A stretch of DNA of 64,000 bases from Stratiolaelaps scimitus (lineage: Eukaryota > Arthropoda > Arachnida > Mesostigmata > Laelapidae), in NCBI GenBank assembly GCA_019614645.1, contig JABWDB010000005.1, positions 17,535,001-17,599,000 on the forward strand, read 5' to 3'. Position numbers and translations under genes: made by a program. Below, piece by piece: positions 1 through 10,849 of the stretch; the stretch's first letter is position 1; the number at the start of each line of letters is the position of its first letter. Below the pieces are notes generated by a model that searched no databases, was not told the DNA's origin, and was given only the letters and a program-made list of their open reading frames with translations.

Positions 1-17
1 AATGAAGCTATTTCTAG

Positions 18-249
18 AAATAGATGTGACACTACTCTGAACGGTGAAAATTTCAACTGACTTCTCAAAAATGTCAAGGTTCTACTGAAGTTTTAAATTT
101 TTAAAAACGCAAATAAAATAATTTGTTCTTCGTTTGATATATACATATATATAGATATATATATATATATATATATATAAAGTAAAACCTTAAAATTTTT
201 CAGAAGTCAGTTGAAATTGTCACCGCTCAGAGTAGTGTCACATCTATTT
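18..249. repeat. Inverted-repeat (foldback/MITE-like) element with 48-bp arms
   Basis: Positions 18-65 and 202-249 are reverse complements over 48 bp with only two mismatches. The arms enclose about 136 bp of AT-rich sequence that contains a (TA)n tract. The arms include the motif ATGTGACACTACTCTGA and its complement. There is no coding capacity between them. The structure fits a small non-autonomous DNA element or a foldback repeat. The element may extend past the left window edge, so its true ends and any target-site duplication cannot be judged. Confidence 0.7.
137..180. repeat. (TA)n microsatellite
   Basis: A nearly pure TA dinucleotide run, broken by single C and G interruptions, forms the spacer of the inverted-repeat element. 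Confidence 0.9.
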
Positions 250-308
250 GTAGAAGAAGCTTATATGTATATTCTTTCGAAGAAGCTATTATATATATTT
301 GTATATTT

Positions 309-332
309 ACTAGATCTCCTACGAGATCTAGT
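309..332. repeat. Short perfect palindrome
   Basis: ACTAGATCTC at 309-318 is repeated as its exact reverse complement at 323-332, with a 4-base loop. It lies just outside the foldback element. No function is evident. Confidence 0.6.
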
Positions 333-883
333 ACAGTTTACAGGTAAGGTGGAATTGCTTTCGGCATTATTTCATAAGAAAAAGGCAAATGTACAACGGC
401 CGGGATCAAAGCGCGTGCACCTTCGTATCCCGTCCGATTACAAGGCCCACGCCACTCCTATGAGATTTGTCTTGCATGAAGCAGACATAACGTTTGGCTG
501 TTCTATAAGTCTATTGCAAGATTTGTCAGCTCTAGTCTGTCTATGTTCTAGCTATGGGGAAGCCACCCGATGGGAACACATAGAACAGTCATTCTTGTAA
601 CAAAAGTGGGAAGGTAACGCCGAAGTGTAGAGAGGCGAATTAACATCAGTTGGGAGGGTTCGATTGCCCTCATTAATCGTACTCGTGGCTTAGCTACGTA
701 GGAAATACTGGATTAGCCAGAGTTACAACAATTGCTTTGAGCGGCACATCATGACGAATTTTGAAGTTTTCGTCCGGACTTGGACACTTCACAGTGGCCC
801 TTTCAGCTAGTCGTCTACACAACGGACTCAATCAACCTATCTGAAGGCCGATAAGGTAAGGCATGCTACAGATTTTATATATA

Positions 884-1370
884 TTAAGGTGTCCGGTTCA
901 AACGAAAAACTCAGTGCTCCCCGATATCTCGACTTCTTGAAGGGATTGATGAACAAGTGGCGTGGGGATCGACAGCACCGAGTGTAGTTACTCGATGACA
1001 ATGCAAGACCTCACCGCACTGCTGAAATTAGAGGCCTGGATGGAGGGAAACAATATTGAGCGATGGCTTCAACCCTCATATTCTCCTGATTTAAACCCAT
1101 GTGATTATAGTTGTTTCCATGCATTAAAGAGGGCAATACGTGGGGTTCCATATGCAACCGTCGGCTTACGCAAAGAAGCAATAAATAACGAAATTATAAA
1201 TGGAAATGCAAATGGTAAATATTTGGCTACCTTAAAACTTCCAGAGCGCTGGAATCGGTGTGTCAATAAAACTGGAGAGTACCTCTAACCCGAAAGATCT
1301 TTGTTCTAACTCATTTAATTCAAAAGTTATTAGCATTTAAAGAAAGGATAGTTTGAACCGGACACCCTAA
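884..1370 (+). mobile_element. Mariner-like transposon, internally deleted copy
   Basis: The ends are matching 20-bp terminal inverted repeats, TTAAGGTGTCCGGTTCAAAC at 884-903 and its reverse complement with one mismatch at 1351-1370, in TA-rich flanks as expected for Tc1/mariner elements that target TA. At 487 bp it is far below the roughly 1.3 kb of a full mariner, so most of the N-terminal half of the transposase, including the helix-turn-helix region, is gone. The interior keeps the C-terminal half of the catalytic domain. It is a non-mobile, deletion-derived copy. Confidence 0.88.
930..1288 (+). pseudogene. Mariner transposase C-terminal fragment
   Basis: This is the remnant of a DDE transposase that would cut and paste the surrounding element. 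Similarity begins near 930 with a segment reading RYLDFLKGLMN. It continues through LLDDNARPHRTAEIRG, which holds the second catalytic aspartate, and then needs a frame change near 1036-1040. The next segment contains YSPDLNPCDY, the third acidic position of the DD34D class, and the fragment stops at 1288. The tail LPERWNRCVNKTGEYL is a typical mariner C-terminus. The frame break and missing N-terminus mean it is inactive. The copy at 6258-7165 shares the RYLxFLKGLMN and LPExW motifs, so the two are related. Confidence 0.85.
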
Positions 1371-1396
1371 TATGTATATATATATATATATATATT
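1371..1396. repeat. (TA)n tract between two mariner relics
   Basis: A short TA run separates the right end of the first mariner copy from the left end of the second. This fits repeated insertion into TA targets. Confidence 0.7.
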
Positions 1397-1488
1397 AGGG
1401 GTGGAAATATGTTTTGTCGCTAGTCTAAGGGAAACAATTATTCATAACCTTACTTCTACAAAACTTTATCAAACCACAATAGTTCCCT

Positions 1489-2089
1489 TCAAAAGCTACA
1501 TTCGTTCTCCATCGACTCAGCGTAGATCACAAATTCGCTTTTGGCAGAATCTTGTTTCCTGGGTCTCGAAGAACGACGAGACGGCGGTTTTGACCTTTTG
1601 TACTGACTTGAACCTTTGCCATTAAGGCTGTTTTGCAAGTTCAGAAAAAGGTGGTAATCTGAAGGGGCGAGGATAGGAGAGTACGGCGGGTGTGGTAAAA
1701 CTTGCCAATTCAACCGGGATGGTGTCCCGGGTCGCACGAGCGGTGTAAAGCGTTGTCGTGTCGGAGAACTACTCCTCGTCTTGTGATGAGACTGGGTTGT
1801 TTCTGCTGCAACGCACTGTACGCCCGCTCCAGCCGAACCCAGTAGACGTCTGCAGCGACGACCTCATCAGGTTTCAAGAACTCATGATGCACGATTCCCT
1901 TGCTACGCTACAAGACACACGAAAGAAGCTTTTTTGATCGGTTTTCCGATTTGGCTGTGCCGAGGCAGCTTTTCCCTTGGGAACCCAGTAATGTTGCCTG
2001 GTTTCATTGTCGTGCCGGACCCACTTCTCATCACCTGTGACAACACGATTAGAAAATCGCACTGGGAGTGACGATGAAGGGGGAATCAC
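1489..2089 (-). pseudogene. Mariner transposase pseudogene (frameshifted)
   Basis: Three overlapping minus-strand frames together read as one mariner transposase. The first (2089-1874) has VTGDEKWVRHDNETRQHYW, which contains the first catalytic aspartate. The second (1892-1710) has HHEFLKPDEVV and then RHDNA, the second aspartate block. The third (1737-1489) has LPHPPYSPILAPSDYHLF, which matches the third catalytic block. At least two frameshifts separate the parts, and a DLAPSDY-type residue reads ILAPSDY. The N-terminal DNA-binding region is not recognisable. The motif set differs from that of the 884-1370 and 6258-7165 copies, so this is a separate mariner lineage. Confidence 0.85.
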
Positions 2090-2275
2090 GCAGCTTCTCA
2101 GCGAGCATTACACTGCTCATTGCCGAATTCTCCTCTAATTCGAACTCCACCCTGTCATTGTCAATCTCAGTAAGTCTTCCTGTCTTTGGAGCGTCTTTGC
2201 TGCCATAATTACACGCGCAATTTTTTTAACCACCTCTGTGCATCTAATAACAACAAACAACAATAATTTCGCCTA

Positions 2276-2318
2276 CTTAAGAATTGTAAAATTGCAGCTC
2301 CTTTAATAAACCAATAAA
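2276..2318 (+). repeat. Copy of SINE-like tail inside mariner relic
   Basis: This 43-bp segment matches 3160-3202 at 41 of 43 positions, including the run GCAGCTCCTTTAATAAACCA. It lies within the second mariner relic, 60 bp inside its right terminal repeat, so it is either an insertion or shared ancestry. The upstream part of the 3.0-3.2 kb unit was not found here. Confidence 0.7.
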
Positions 2319-2400
2319 CAATTAAAAAAAAACATTTACTGCTCTCCCCCAAAGCGGCAAAGTTTGAATGATCAAGAATGCGACAAAACATATTTCTAAT

Positions 2401-2951
2401 ATAATATACACATATCTTATTTTAGCGGCTTTTTCTCAATGGTTTCTCTAGCTGGCTATACTGCCATTTCCTGATGTGTAGACCTCCCTCAGGGTCTCCG
2501 ATCTATCGTAGTTTCCGCATTACTATTTGTCCTCCATAGTCTTGAGCATTTGTTTTACTTAAAACGAGTGAACAAGCATTGCCCTGCATTGACGGCCGGG
2601 TCGGCAAGAGCCGATACAGTCACGCCCCGTTAATAAATTAGACGAGAAGCTACAGAACACTAGAATTGAGGGAGGCAGAAAAGGCCATTGCCATGAAAGG
2701 ACCCCGTGGCTTTTAGGCTGTCGTTGATGAGACCCGAAGCCGACGGGCCAGCCGCGGAGCGTCCGTCGACCAACATAGCAGCCGAGTGAAGTCTAGACCT
2801 TGTAATCTTTGTCTGTCTCTCTCTCGCTCCCTCTCTCTCTCTCTCTCTAGCTAGCTATAAGGAGATTTAGTGACGATAGCGATAACAACGCATCTCAGTT
2901 CAGGCTTTTGCTCTTCTTTATCGACTAATTCTTTTCGCTAATTACACTCCT

Positions 2952-2952
<1 letters not shown>
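2401..2952. other. Intergenic, no gene recognised
   Basis: This stretch has mixed composition, and a CT-rich run lies around 2813-2850. No open frame, RNA gene or mobile-element motif could be supported here. Confidence 0.5.

Positions 2953-2984
<32 letters not shown>
2953..2984. repeat. (CT)n microsatellite
   Basis: A pure run of about sixteen CT units stands immediately upstream of the tRNA-like block. Confidence 0.92.
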
Positions 2985-2987
<3 letters not shown>

Positions 2988-3002
2988 CCTTTTTCTTTTG
3001 GT

Positions 3003-3202
3003 TATTTTTGCATCGCGTTACACCTGCTCCTGATATTGGCGACGCCAGTCGGATCCCAGTAGCGGAGGGAATCTTGGCGCCACCAACGGTGGCTAAGTCT
3101 CTGACCCCCGAGAGCCAGAGGCCGCGGGTTCGAGCGCCGCTACGTGACATACAAGAGAGCTTAAGCATTGTGAAATTGCAGCTCCTTTAATAAACCAATA
3201 AA
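3003..3202 (+). mobile_element. Candidate tRNA-derived SINE
   Basis: A box-A-like sequence, TGGCTAAGTCTC at 3090-3101, is followed by a good box-B match, GGTTCGAGCGCC at 3127-3138. This is the order and rough spacing of an internal RNA polymerase III promoter in a tRNA-like head. The unit then runs into a tail (3160-3202) ending in AATAAACCAATAAA. That tail is found again at 2276-2318, as expected for a dispersed retroposed family. The left boundary is not defined, and no target-site duplication was identified. A decayed tRNA pseudogene beside an unrelated repeat is the alternative. Confidence 0.5.
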
Positions 3203-6200
3203 GCTTTACCTTTTACCACGATTACTTTACGTCTTTCTTCAATCGTTCACGGATCACTTTGTCGATCGTCGTGCCATTTGTGTACTACACCTTTAGAACC
3301 AATTAATAATAAGGAGACTAAAAATCAATACTAGAACGAATACAAGACTCAACCGCTCCGAACATGAACGTCCGAGTTTTGCCCTTTTGTCATCCGAATG
3401 CAGTTCCGCGTGCACGTAAAGATATCCCTGTGATTGTACCCATGTGTGTGCGTGTGTATGTGTGTGTATACGTGAAACAAAGTAAGTAAAGATTCCGGGT
3501 TCCTGATTTAGGTGATGCTTAATGCAGGAGAGAATGAATGCACTGCCGATGAATAGAAGGGCGTCACGATTGAAAGCGTATCGCGGCCAAGGCAAATGGG
3601 TCGACGGAGTCGTTGAGGACTGGATGATTATATATTCAATTGGAGACGCAGACGAACACCGATACGAGGGCCTTTCCAAGTATTTTGGATCCGTATAATA
3701 CACTATCGTGTGTCTAACGGACAATAGGATGCTATACTATGCAAATGAATTTACTCAGTAATGCCGTCGATTCACCGACGACCGATTGTGAAATCTATAC
3801 GGCAATTAGGTTTACGGGGTTTGCCTTAGCTTGCAAAATATGGTGCTGCTTGAGTACGCTACAGACAATGCATGATTCGTTTAGTCGAGCTTTGCGATTC
3901 ACGTAGTGTACGATATTAAACAGCAAAGGACATTTGGTTTGGTGAGAGTGCGTGCTCGTGTTGCACTGCAGAGGCAAACATTTAGTCCTGATATATATAT
4001 ATATATATATGTATATATATGTATCAGGACTAAAATGTTTCAAAGAATGTTCGGACATCTATAAACAGTGAGGATAGAGCATGATATAAATACGATAATC
4101 ATCGAAGGGATTGACTGGGATGTTGAGGTGTTCATCATAAAGTAATAACATTATATCTAATAGATTATTTTCATATATGACATATTCAAAGTTCATCCCC
4201 CTTATATAATTCAGAATATATTGCGTTCATACGCTACGACGATTATTATTAAAGATACACTGTCTGCGGAATGGGCAAACTTGGCTAACATATCGAGTAA
4301 TTTTGGAATTTTTTTACGAAATATAAGCCCTTCATTAGTTACTTAGCAAACATACTTAGGACATCTATAATTGTACGCAGTTTAACTGGCTACACAGTGG
4401 CAACGCTCGACGATACCGAAGCAGATTCAGGAATCTCAACAGCACAGCTTGTCAACGCCGTCCGATTAAGAGATTGATCCGAGTTAAGAGATTGTCATAC
4501 CGCTGACAATTTACCCACAGTTGGAAAAGTTCCCATGTTAGCCCATTTGACTGTATATCGAACTAGTTAACTCAATTCGGTGAAATCATGTGTCAGTAAA
4601 AGGCCTTGAATGGGGAGGGGGTTAACTAGGGTACCTAGTGGCAGAAGAAAAACAGTTGGCGTCGGCTTACACAATACTCTAATATGTAGTAGAGTTTATC
4701 AAGGGGGCTACACTGCAACGCTGCAGGGCGGCTTGCTGACGACTATTCCATATCATTGCACTCCTGCTAATCACTGCTACAGCAACGTAACACTCTCGGC
4801 GCTAAGCGGCGCTACCGCCGTCCGCTCCATTACTACTGCTAACTGCTGGCCGCCCTCTCTCGTCACTACAGAGTCAGATCATTTTGGCCCAGAGTGCGCC
4901 CTCAATGAGCTTAATGCATATTGTACAAATGGAGCAGAATGCGGTGTGCAGAAAATCCACGAATATTTCGTAGACAGAACGAGCCTCTCCACTGCTAGCA
5001 ATTTCCGATTCTGATACGGCTGCTGACTTGCTGCCGACCTCGCAGCACCGCGGACCTTCGTCACGAGGCGCTGAAAAACAGCCAAGCATGTTTCCCATCC
5101 TTGCAGATCTGACTGTATTTATCCGCTCGATGCATTTCGCGCGGATATCACTCAGTTCATGAGCTGAGCCTGCCGCCGCCGTCGGACCATAGCGCATTTA
5201 AAGTGGCGCCTGTTTAATTTTCAGATTTTCTTTCTTGCCCTGTTTATCTCGTCGTCACGGTCATTCATTGTCGAGCATTCGACAAATGCGACTAAATCAG
5301 AGGATTCACGACTTGTGGTTCGTACTCCTCGGGAGGAGATTGAAAGAGCACGCACACAGTGTCGGAAGATAACGGACTGGTTGACATGGGTGGGTGACTC
5401 GTTTGTTGATATCTGTTAAGAGAAAATAATAATAATAATAATAATAATAATAGAGATTTAAATGACTTTATGATTAATGATTTCTAATCAGAGACAAGTA
5501 TATATGTCTTTGTGAAACCAACCAGTTCTGCCATTGACGCCACTAAAATGACACTAGGGCCGGCATCTCCACCTCCACCCGTTCTCAGTTTGGGTTGCAC
5601 AAATTTACGTTCCCTCCAAGTAAAACTATACTATGTTCACCCCAATTTTCGTCACCACCGTTATCATCTGCGAGAGGGAGGGAGAGAGGGAGTGAGAGAG
5701 AGAGAGAAAAAATTTATGGAGTTGTAAGTTCTACAAATCCCACTGTCTGAAAGAATCGGTCGCTTATTTTGCTGAAAAGAAATACTATTTTACCATCTAT
5801 TCGACTTTGCTGCGTCTCGAGGTTTTTTTTTCATGAGGTGCGAACGCTGCTCGTCAGTGACGTTCAACGGTGCTGGAAGTACGAAACGGTGGATTTGAGG
5901 GCTCGCCTCCCCACCGCATGCCCAAACGTGTACACGCCATCACTGCCACCTAATTGATACCTTCGATGCCATGGTTAAATCTGTACGGCGAGAATGACGT
6001 CGCACCCAGCCGACACTGTAGAGGCCACCTTGGAACCACTAATGAGTGCTTTGCCTGTGCGTGTTAACGGTGGTTGTGCACGCTTTGTGTGATGCCAAAT
6101 AAATCTGGCCACTGTTATGATCAGACCCTATTTTAAATAAAAGGCCGTCTTTATATGACACAATAGCAGTCATTACACGACGTGCATCCCAGATCGTCAC

Positions 6201-6257
6201 ACTGGAAATGGAGAATGTGAGCTGACTTCTCAAAATAACGATGTAATAACGTAATTA
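3203..6257. other. Intergenic, no gene recognised
   Basis: This stretch contains small TA, AAT and GA repeats (for example 3991-4022 and 5429-5451). Open frames of up to 134 codons lie at 4610-5014 (+) and 4874-5197 (-). They overlap each other on opposite strands, lack any recognised family and have no clear splice context, so I do not call them genes. Confidence 0.4.
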
Positions 6258-7165
6258 TTAGGTTGACCCAAAAATAATGAGGCACATATAAATTTCAATA
6301 TCGGCTAAACTAAGATTTTTTATTAGGAGTTAGAGGTATGTACCTCTTTTAGTTATACACTGGTCCCAGAGTTCCGGCAGCCTTCTGACGGCTAGGTATG
6401 CACTATTTCTATTCCCATTTATAACTTCGTTATTTAAGGCCTCTCGGAGCAAATCGATGTTTGCATTATTCATGAGTCCCTTCAAGAACTCTAGATATCG
6501 AACCGAGTCCATTTTTTCTGTTGAGCCCAAAACCTCGTAGTGGCAAATTCCGTTGAAATCCATGGCAAGTGCTACCATTAATTTAGGCTCGAATCTATTT
6601 GGTACTGCTACCGCCATTGCCTGTTCACCTGGTCGTAGCCACTATTTCGCTTGATCTTTTTCCGATCCCCTATACAGGCTGACCCATGCCTCGTCCACTG
6701 CAACGGTATGCTCTAGACGACTCTTTTGCTGCTATATATCTTCAGTTGGCCAGGATCGAGTTATTAGAGGACCTATTTTGCACTTTTTGTCTGCATCCTC
6801 AGATTATTTTTAATAATTCGAGCACATGTTTCACGAGGCACGCCAATTTTAGCCGACAAAGTCGTCAATAAGCAAGCTCTAGGTTGTCCAGTCACCGTGC
6901 CTAAACTGCGCACACCAACGGCACACTTGTCGTCGATTCAGGGCATTATGGCCGTGCACACTAACCAACCTTCGATGGATTTCAGCTGGACATTTCTTCT
7001 TTTGCAACATAAACCTGACACTCTTCTTGTGAAAATGCAAGCTGAGGGACCTGCTCCACGGGTTGCCATTTCTAACGCCCAACGAAAGCCGATGCTAATT
7101 GCTGTGTCTCATTACCCGCCAAATTTTAATTCAATAGGGGTCTCGTTATTTTTGGGGTAACCTAA
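6258..7165 (-). mobile_element. Third mariner-like transposon relic (~0.9 kb)
   Basis: The terminal inverted repeats are 24 bp, at 6258-6281 (TTAGGTTGACCCAAAAATAA then TGAG) and, in reverse complement, at 7142-7165, with three mismatches. The element is 908 bp, against about 1.3 kb for an intact mariner, so some of the catalytic region is deleted. Both the start and the end of a transposase remain on the minus strand. This end sequence is unlike that of the 884-1370 copy, although their proteins share motifs. Confidence 0.87.
6330..7082 (-). pseudogene. Mariner transposase pseudogene, N- and C-terminal parts
   Basis: On the minus strand, 7082-6879 encodes the N-terminal helix-turn-helix region of a mariner transposase, visible as SVRFMLQKKKCPAEIHRRL and then LNRRQVCRWCAQFRHGDW. 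From 6617 to 6330 another frame gives the region before the second aspartate (MDFNGICHYEVL, YLEFLKGLMN). It then jumps straight to the C-terminus (LREALNNEVINGN, LPELWDQC) and stops at 6330. The block with the second and third catalytic residues is missing, and the parts between 6617 and 6879 are degraded. The protein cannot be functional. Confidence 0.85.
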
Positions 7166-7443
7166 TATTATAATAATTATTATTATTGTGTAGATAACCT
7201 TCGATACCGGTGGTATGGCCTACCGCGCCTGCGGGCCGAGTTCAAAACCGCGTATTGCCCATCGTAAAGGATATGTGAGGGTGTGTTACTACAGAACAAA
7301 TCATCTTCATTGTAAACGTGGATGCTTACATTAGCGTTGCCAATCGTGATGTTTACAAGGCGCGGCTATCTGCTCGTCCTGAGAAGACATTTAACAATGC
7401 TCACTGCGCTCGTTTTTTATTATAGTTCCTATTTGACGTTCTC

Positions 7444-7446
<3 letters not shown>

Positions 7447-7492
<46 letters not shown>
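7447..7492. repeat. (TA)23 microsatellite
   Basis: This is a pure TA dinucleotide run of 46 bases, one of the longest in the window. Confidence 0.95.
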
Positions 7493-7498
<6 letters not shown>

Positions 7499-10400
7499 TT
7501 GTCGAGAAGTGTCATCGGCTCAGATTCGAAAGTACATGCAGATATCTGTGGAGGACAATATATTCGGACTCTGCCCGTACCGGCTTGTGATGATGGGCCT
7601 TCTGTCTAGGCCTGCCTAAGGTATTTGATTTTCAAACAAGCTTTCTCTTCAAGTGAGGTTGAGAAAACATTGAACACACGAAACATCAAGGACCGAGAAC
7701 TCTCCTCTGTTCGCTACTGACCAGCCGGGAAATAACTGATGCATTTTATCAATATAAGATCATCATAGTAAATAGACACGATACTAGGGGAACAGATTGC
7801 ACATGTCTGTGGACCTAAACGGCGTGTGGGTTGAAGGTCAAATGAACATAGCAGATTACGTCGAACTCTGTTTCGTTACGTAAACAATCCCTGTGATTCT
7901 AGTAGGCAGTCCATTTGCAATAGACAGCAATCTCTAAGCAAGTCAGCAAGGCTCTTCTCTGGTGTTTTACAGATTTTGCCCTGGCGCGACGCCACCCCGA
8001 AAGCTGCTTCTGCTTTAACACATCGACGTATCTTGTATACACATCGAAACGGACGCATTCACGGCCGACTTCAATGCTAAATGAAACACGTGTTCGACAT
8101 TGCATTAACCAACACAAGGGCTGAATATAAACGAGCCATTTGAAGAAATTGACTACTCGACTCGCTTAATGAAATCGACTGGCATGTCCCAACCCATTTT
8201 AAGAGGAGACACAGTTGGTATCACACAGGTTGCCAAATCTCAGACCGATGACGTGAGCAATGAGTTGCGACGATTTACCGAAACACCGAGCCTCGGAATG
8301 CCTACGCTATAGTATAAATAAGCTGAACGGTTAAATTAAAAGAAACACGAGACAATGCGGGGAAACGGAAATGTGGAATAGACCTTCAAAGGAAAAGTCC
8401 CTTTATAGTGTACAATGAAAGCAAAATACTGCGTGGTGTGCTGCTGGTGGTATTGTATCGACAAATTCGAGCTGAATTCGAAAGCGTCAGGTTTTCTCGT
8501 ACGTAAGAGCGAAATTTCAAAAGAAGTATTATAGAAGACCACTAATCGTATACCCTACACGGAGAAGAGGATGAAACCATAGAACGCATCGTGAGCGAAT
8601 GTAATGTGTGTTGGAGGTAAGAAACGCGAAGCTAACCGAACCTCTAGGCTTCAGTGTAGAAATGCAATGGAAAAATTTGAGTGAGACGAAGCATGACACC
8701 AGCACCACAAACGAGACTCTGTGATACTTGTGCAACCTTAATATATGTATCTATCGAATGCTGCACATTTCGGAGGCTGTCAGTGAAAACCTTAGAACGC
8801 TTAAAACGCCAACTCCGTTATTATAAATAGTGGTAAATAAAGATTTATGAAACGTATACGCGCATGTCCATTGTCGATATCAATGGACTGACAAGTTAGT
8901 GTATTTTATGGGGTATTTTATTTTATTTTGCGGTCTCTAATGGTAGGTTGCGCAAAGGCAAGGAGAGGTTTAACCAATTGAGATTTCACTCCAAAGACAA
9001 GAACGAAACAAATGTAATTAACCTTACTGTCAATATATGGATCCAAAGTATAGTAATTCACGGTCGTCGACAGCGGAGATAATTTTGCTCAGCATGAAAC
9101 GATGATCATTTCGAAATTCGGCGTGGCTGGCTTTTACACGCCTGTCGACGGACAATTCTGTTGGCAGCGGTTTTCACTGTCGCCACTGATGACAAACACG
9201 AGATTGACACGGACCCTCTGATGGAACAAGGTATTCATTGCAAGTGTTAAGTAATCTGTGGTGAGAAGTAGGCAATGCGTTACGGATTTTACAATTCTTG
9301 TACAATTATAGTATCTTTGCAAAGAAACTTTTCAGAGGTACGAAGGAAACTAACGCAAGAGACTAGTGTAACTCGAATTTGCAATAAACTACCTTGATTA
9401 TTGTTACATAGCTAAGTGAGATAGGGGCTATTTTTCACACCACCAATTAGCTTGCTATATGACAATTTTTTTTGAAAGAAGCTGAAATTGCTTAGCAAGC
9501 GATTTTATATATATATATATATATATAATCTACTAAGAAGACAGATCGCCCGTGCAAGATTGCGACGCCCTCCATATCATGGAACAGAGTAGTTCGACAA
9601 AACATGACAGAGGCAGTTTGCTATAACAAGGAACATTCTGGAGTTGTGACAAAACGCCTCACCGGTATGTACGTGTGAAAGTACCGATACAAGTCGAGGG
9701 TTGAGACTAGACGTAAATAACAAACAATTTATAAGGTGCAAACAGAAAACTCATTCGCAATTTCTTTAAAATAAAAAAAATACATATATAGAACACATTG
9801 TAAGGAATAGCTAGCCAAAAGAATAACCCTGGAAACCTGACAAACTATGTGTTCATTCAGACAATTAAGCAAACACTTCATTATATAGTTTAAACAAAAC
9901 CATATGATTTCCACAAGTGCATATGTCCAGCCTCTGCGTTCATCGCCAATTGAACATATGACTACTACTAAAGTGACAATTATACAAAGTGCTGTAATGC
10001 TGTTACCGTCCCTTTTTTGGTAGAATACAAGTTATTCGTTAAATTGAATTGAACACTGTTATCCTCGGCCGGCTGATTTTGTGTCTCTAATAGAAGGTAT
10101 GTTACAACTACACCAGCGTTGGTGCTTTTAAGCCTTTATCATAACACAGTATTCTGAGTCTTGATCTCTCCCTTCGTAGTAGTTTGCATAAGTTGATAAA
10201 AATATGAAGCTGTTTTTAGGAATCTGTGGTTCTTTTCTGTGGTTTCACAAAGTGCACCTATATTTATATCTCATACGAATTCGATTACCAGCTTAATGAT
10301 GAAATTTGACCCGATTACTTGTTTGACAATTTTAACTCACGCATTCATATCAGGTACACAACGTCTTGCTCAGAGTGCATTTTCTATAATTACGTTCAAA

Positions 10401-10849
10401 ATTTAAAGAGCACGACACATATATATATATATATAACAGCACCCAAAGGATGGGATTGAAGAAGAACCTTAAAAATGAAGAATGCCATCCAAGGTATATA
10501 ACGTTGGTCGACTTCGGACCGATTATATTTTCTTCATAACCCTGAATTGTTTGTCCCTAAGTTTTCATTCGATTCGGTTAACTTTGCCATTGCTGTGTTT
10601 TCTAAAATTATATGCTTCGAATTAAATCCAACATGAAGTCTAGTGTTTTATTGCGGAACCTTTTCGCAGAACAAGCCATCAAGGGCGCCATCATAACCCC
10701 CGAAGAATTAAGAAGCGGGGATCAGGCATAACCCCCGAAGAAATCACACAGCGGCAAGCGAGTGCTGCCTACTCTATGGAAAATAACATCTTGAACACTC
10801 CACCTCGCCCTTTCCTAATAACCAATTAAAGCCACCTCATTTCAACTCA

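Larger units (their letters stand above)
1394..2400 (-). mobile_element. Second mariner-like transposon relic (~1.0 kb)
   Basis: A 17-bp terminal repeat, GAAATATGTTTTGTCGC at 1404-1420, returns as a perfect reverse complement at 2380-2396, and both ends run out into TTA/TAA. The interior encodes a broken transposase on the minus strand. The element is shorter than a complete mariner. Sequence from about 2276 to 2318 matches the tail of the SINE-like unit at 3.2 kb, so a later insertion into this copy is possible. The exact outer ends are uncertain because the left end carries extra bases (TTAGGGGTG) before the repeat. Confidence 0.8.

Noticed and set aside
211..600. 129-codon plus-strand frame at the left edge
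   Set aside because: It starts at a non-ATG codon inside an arm of the foldback repeat and has no recognised domain.
4610..5197. Overlapping 134- and 107-codon frames on opposite strands
   Set aside because: There is no known family, no splice context, and both strands are open at once.
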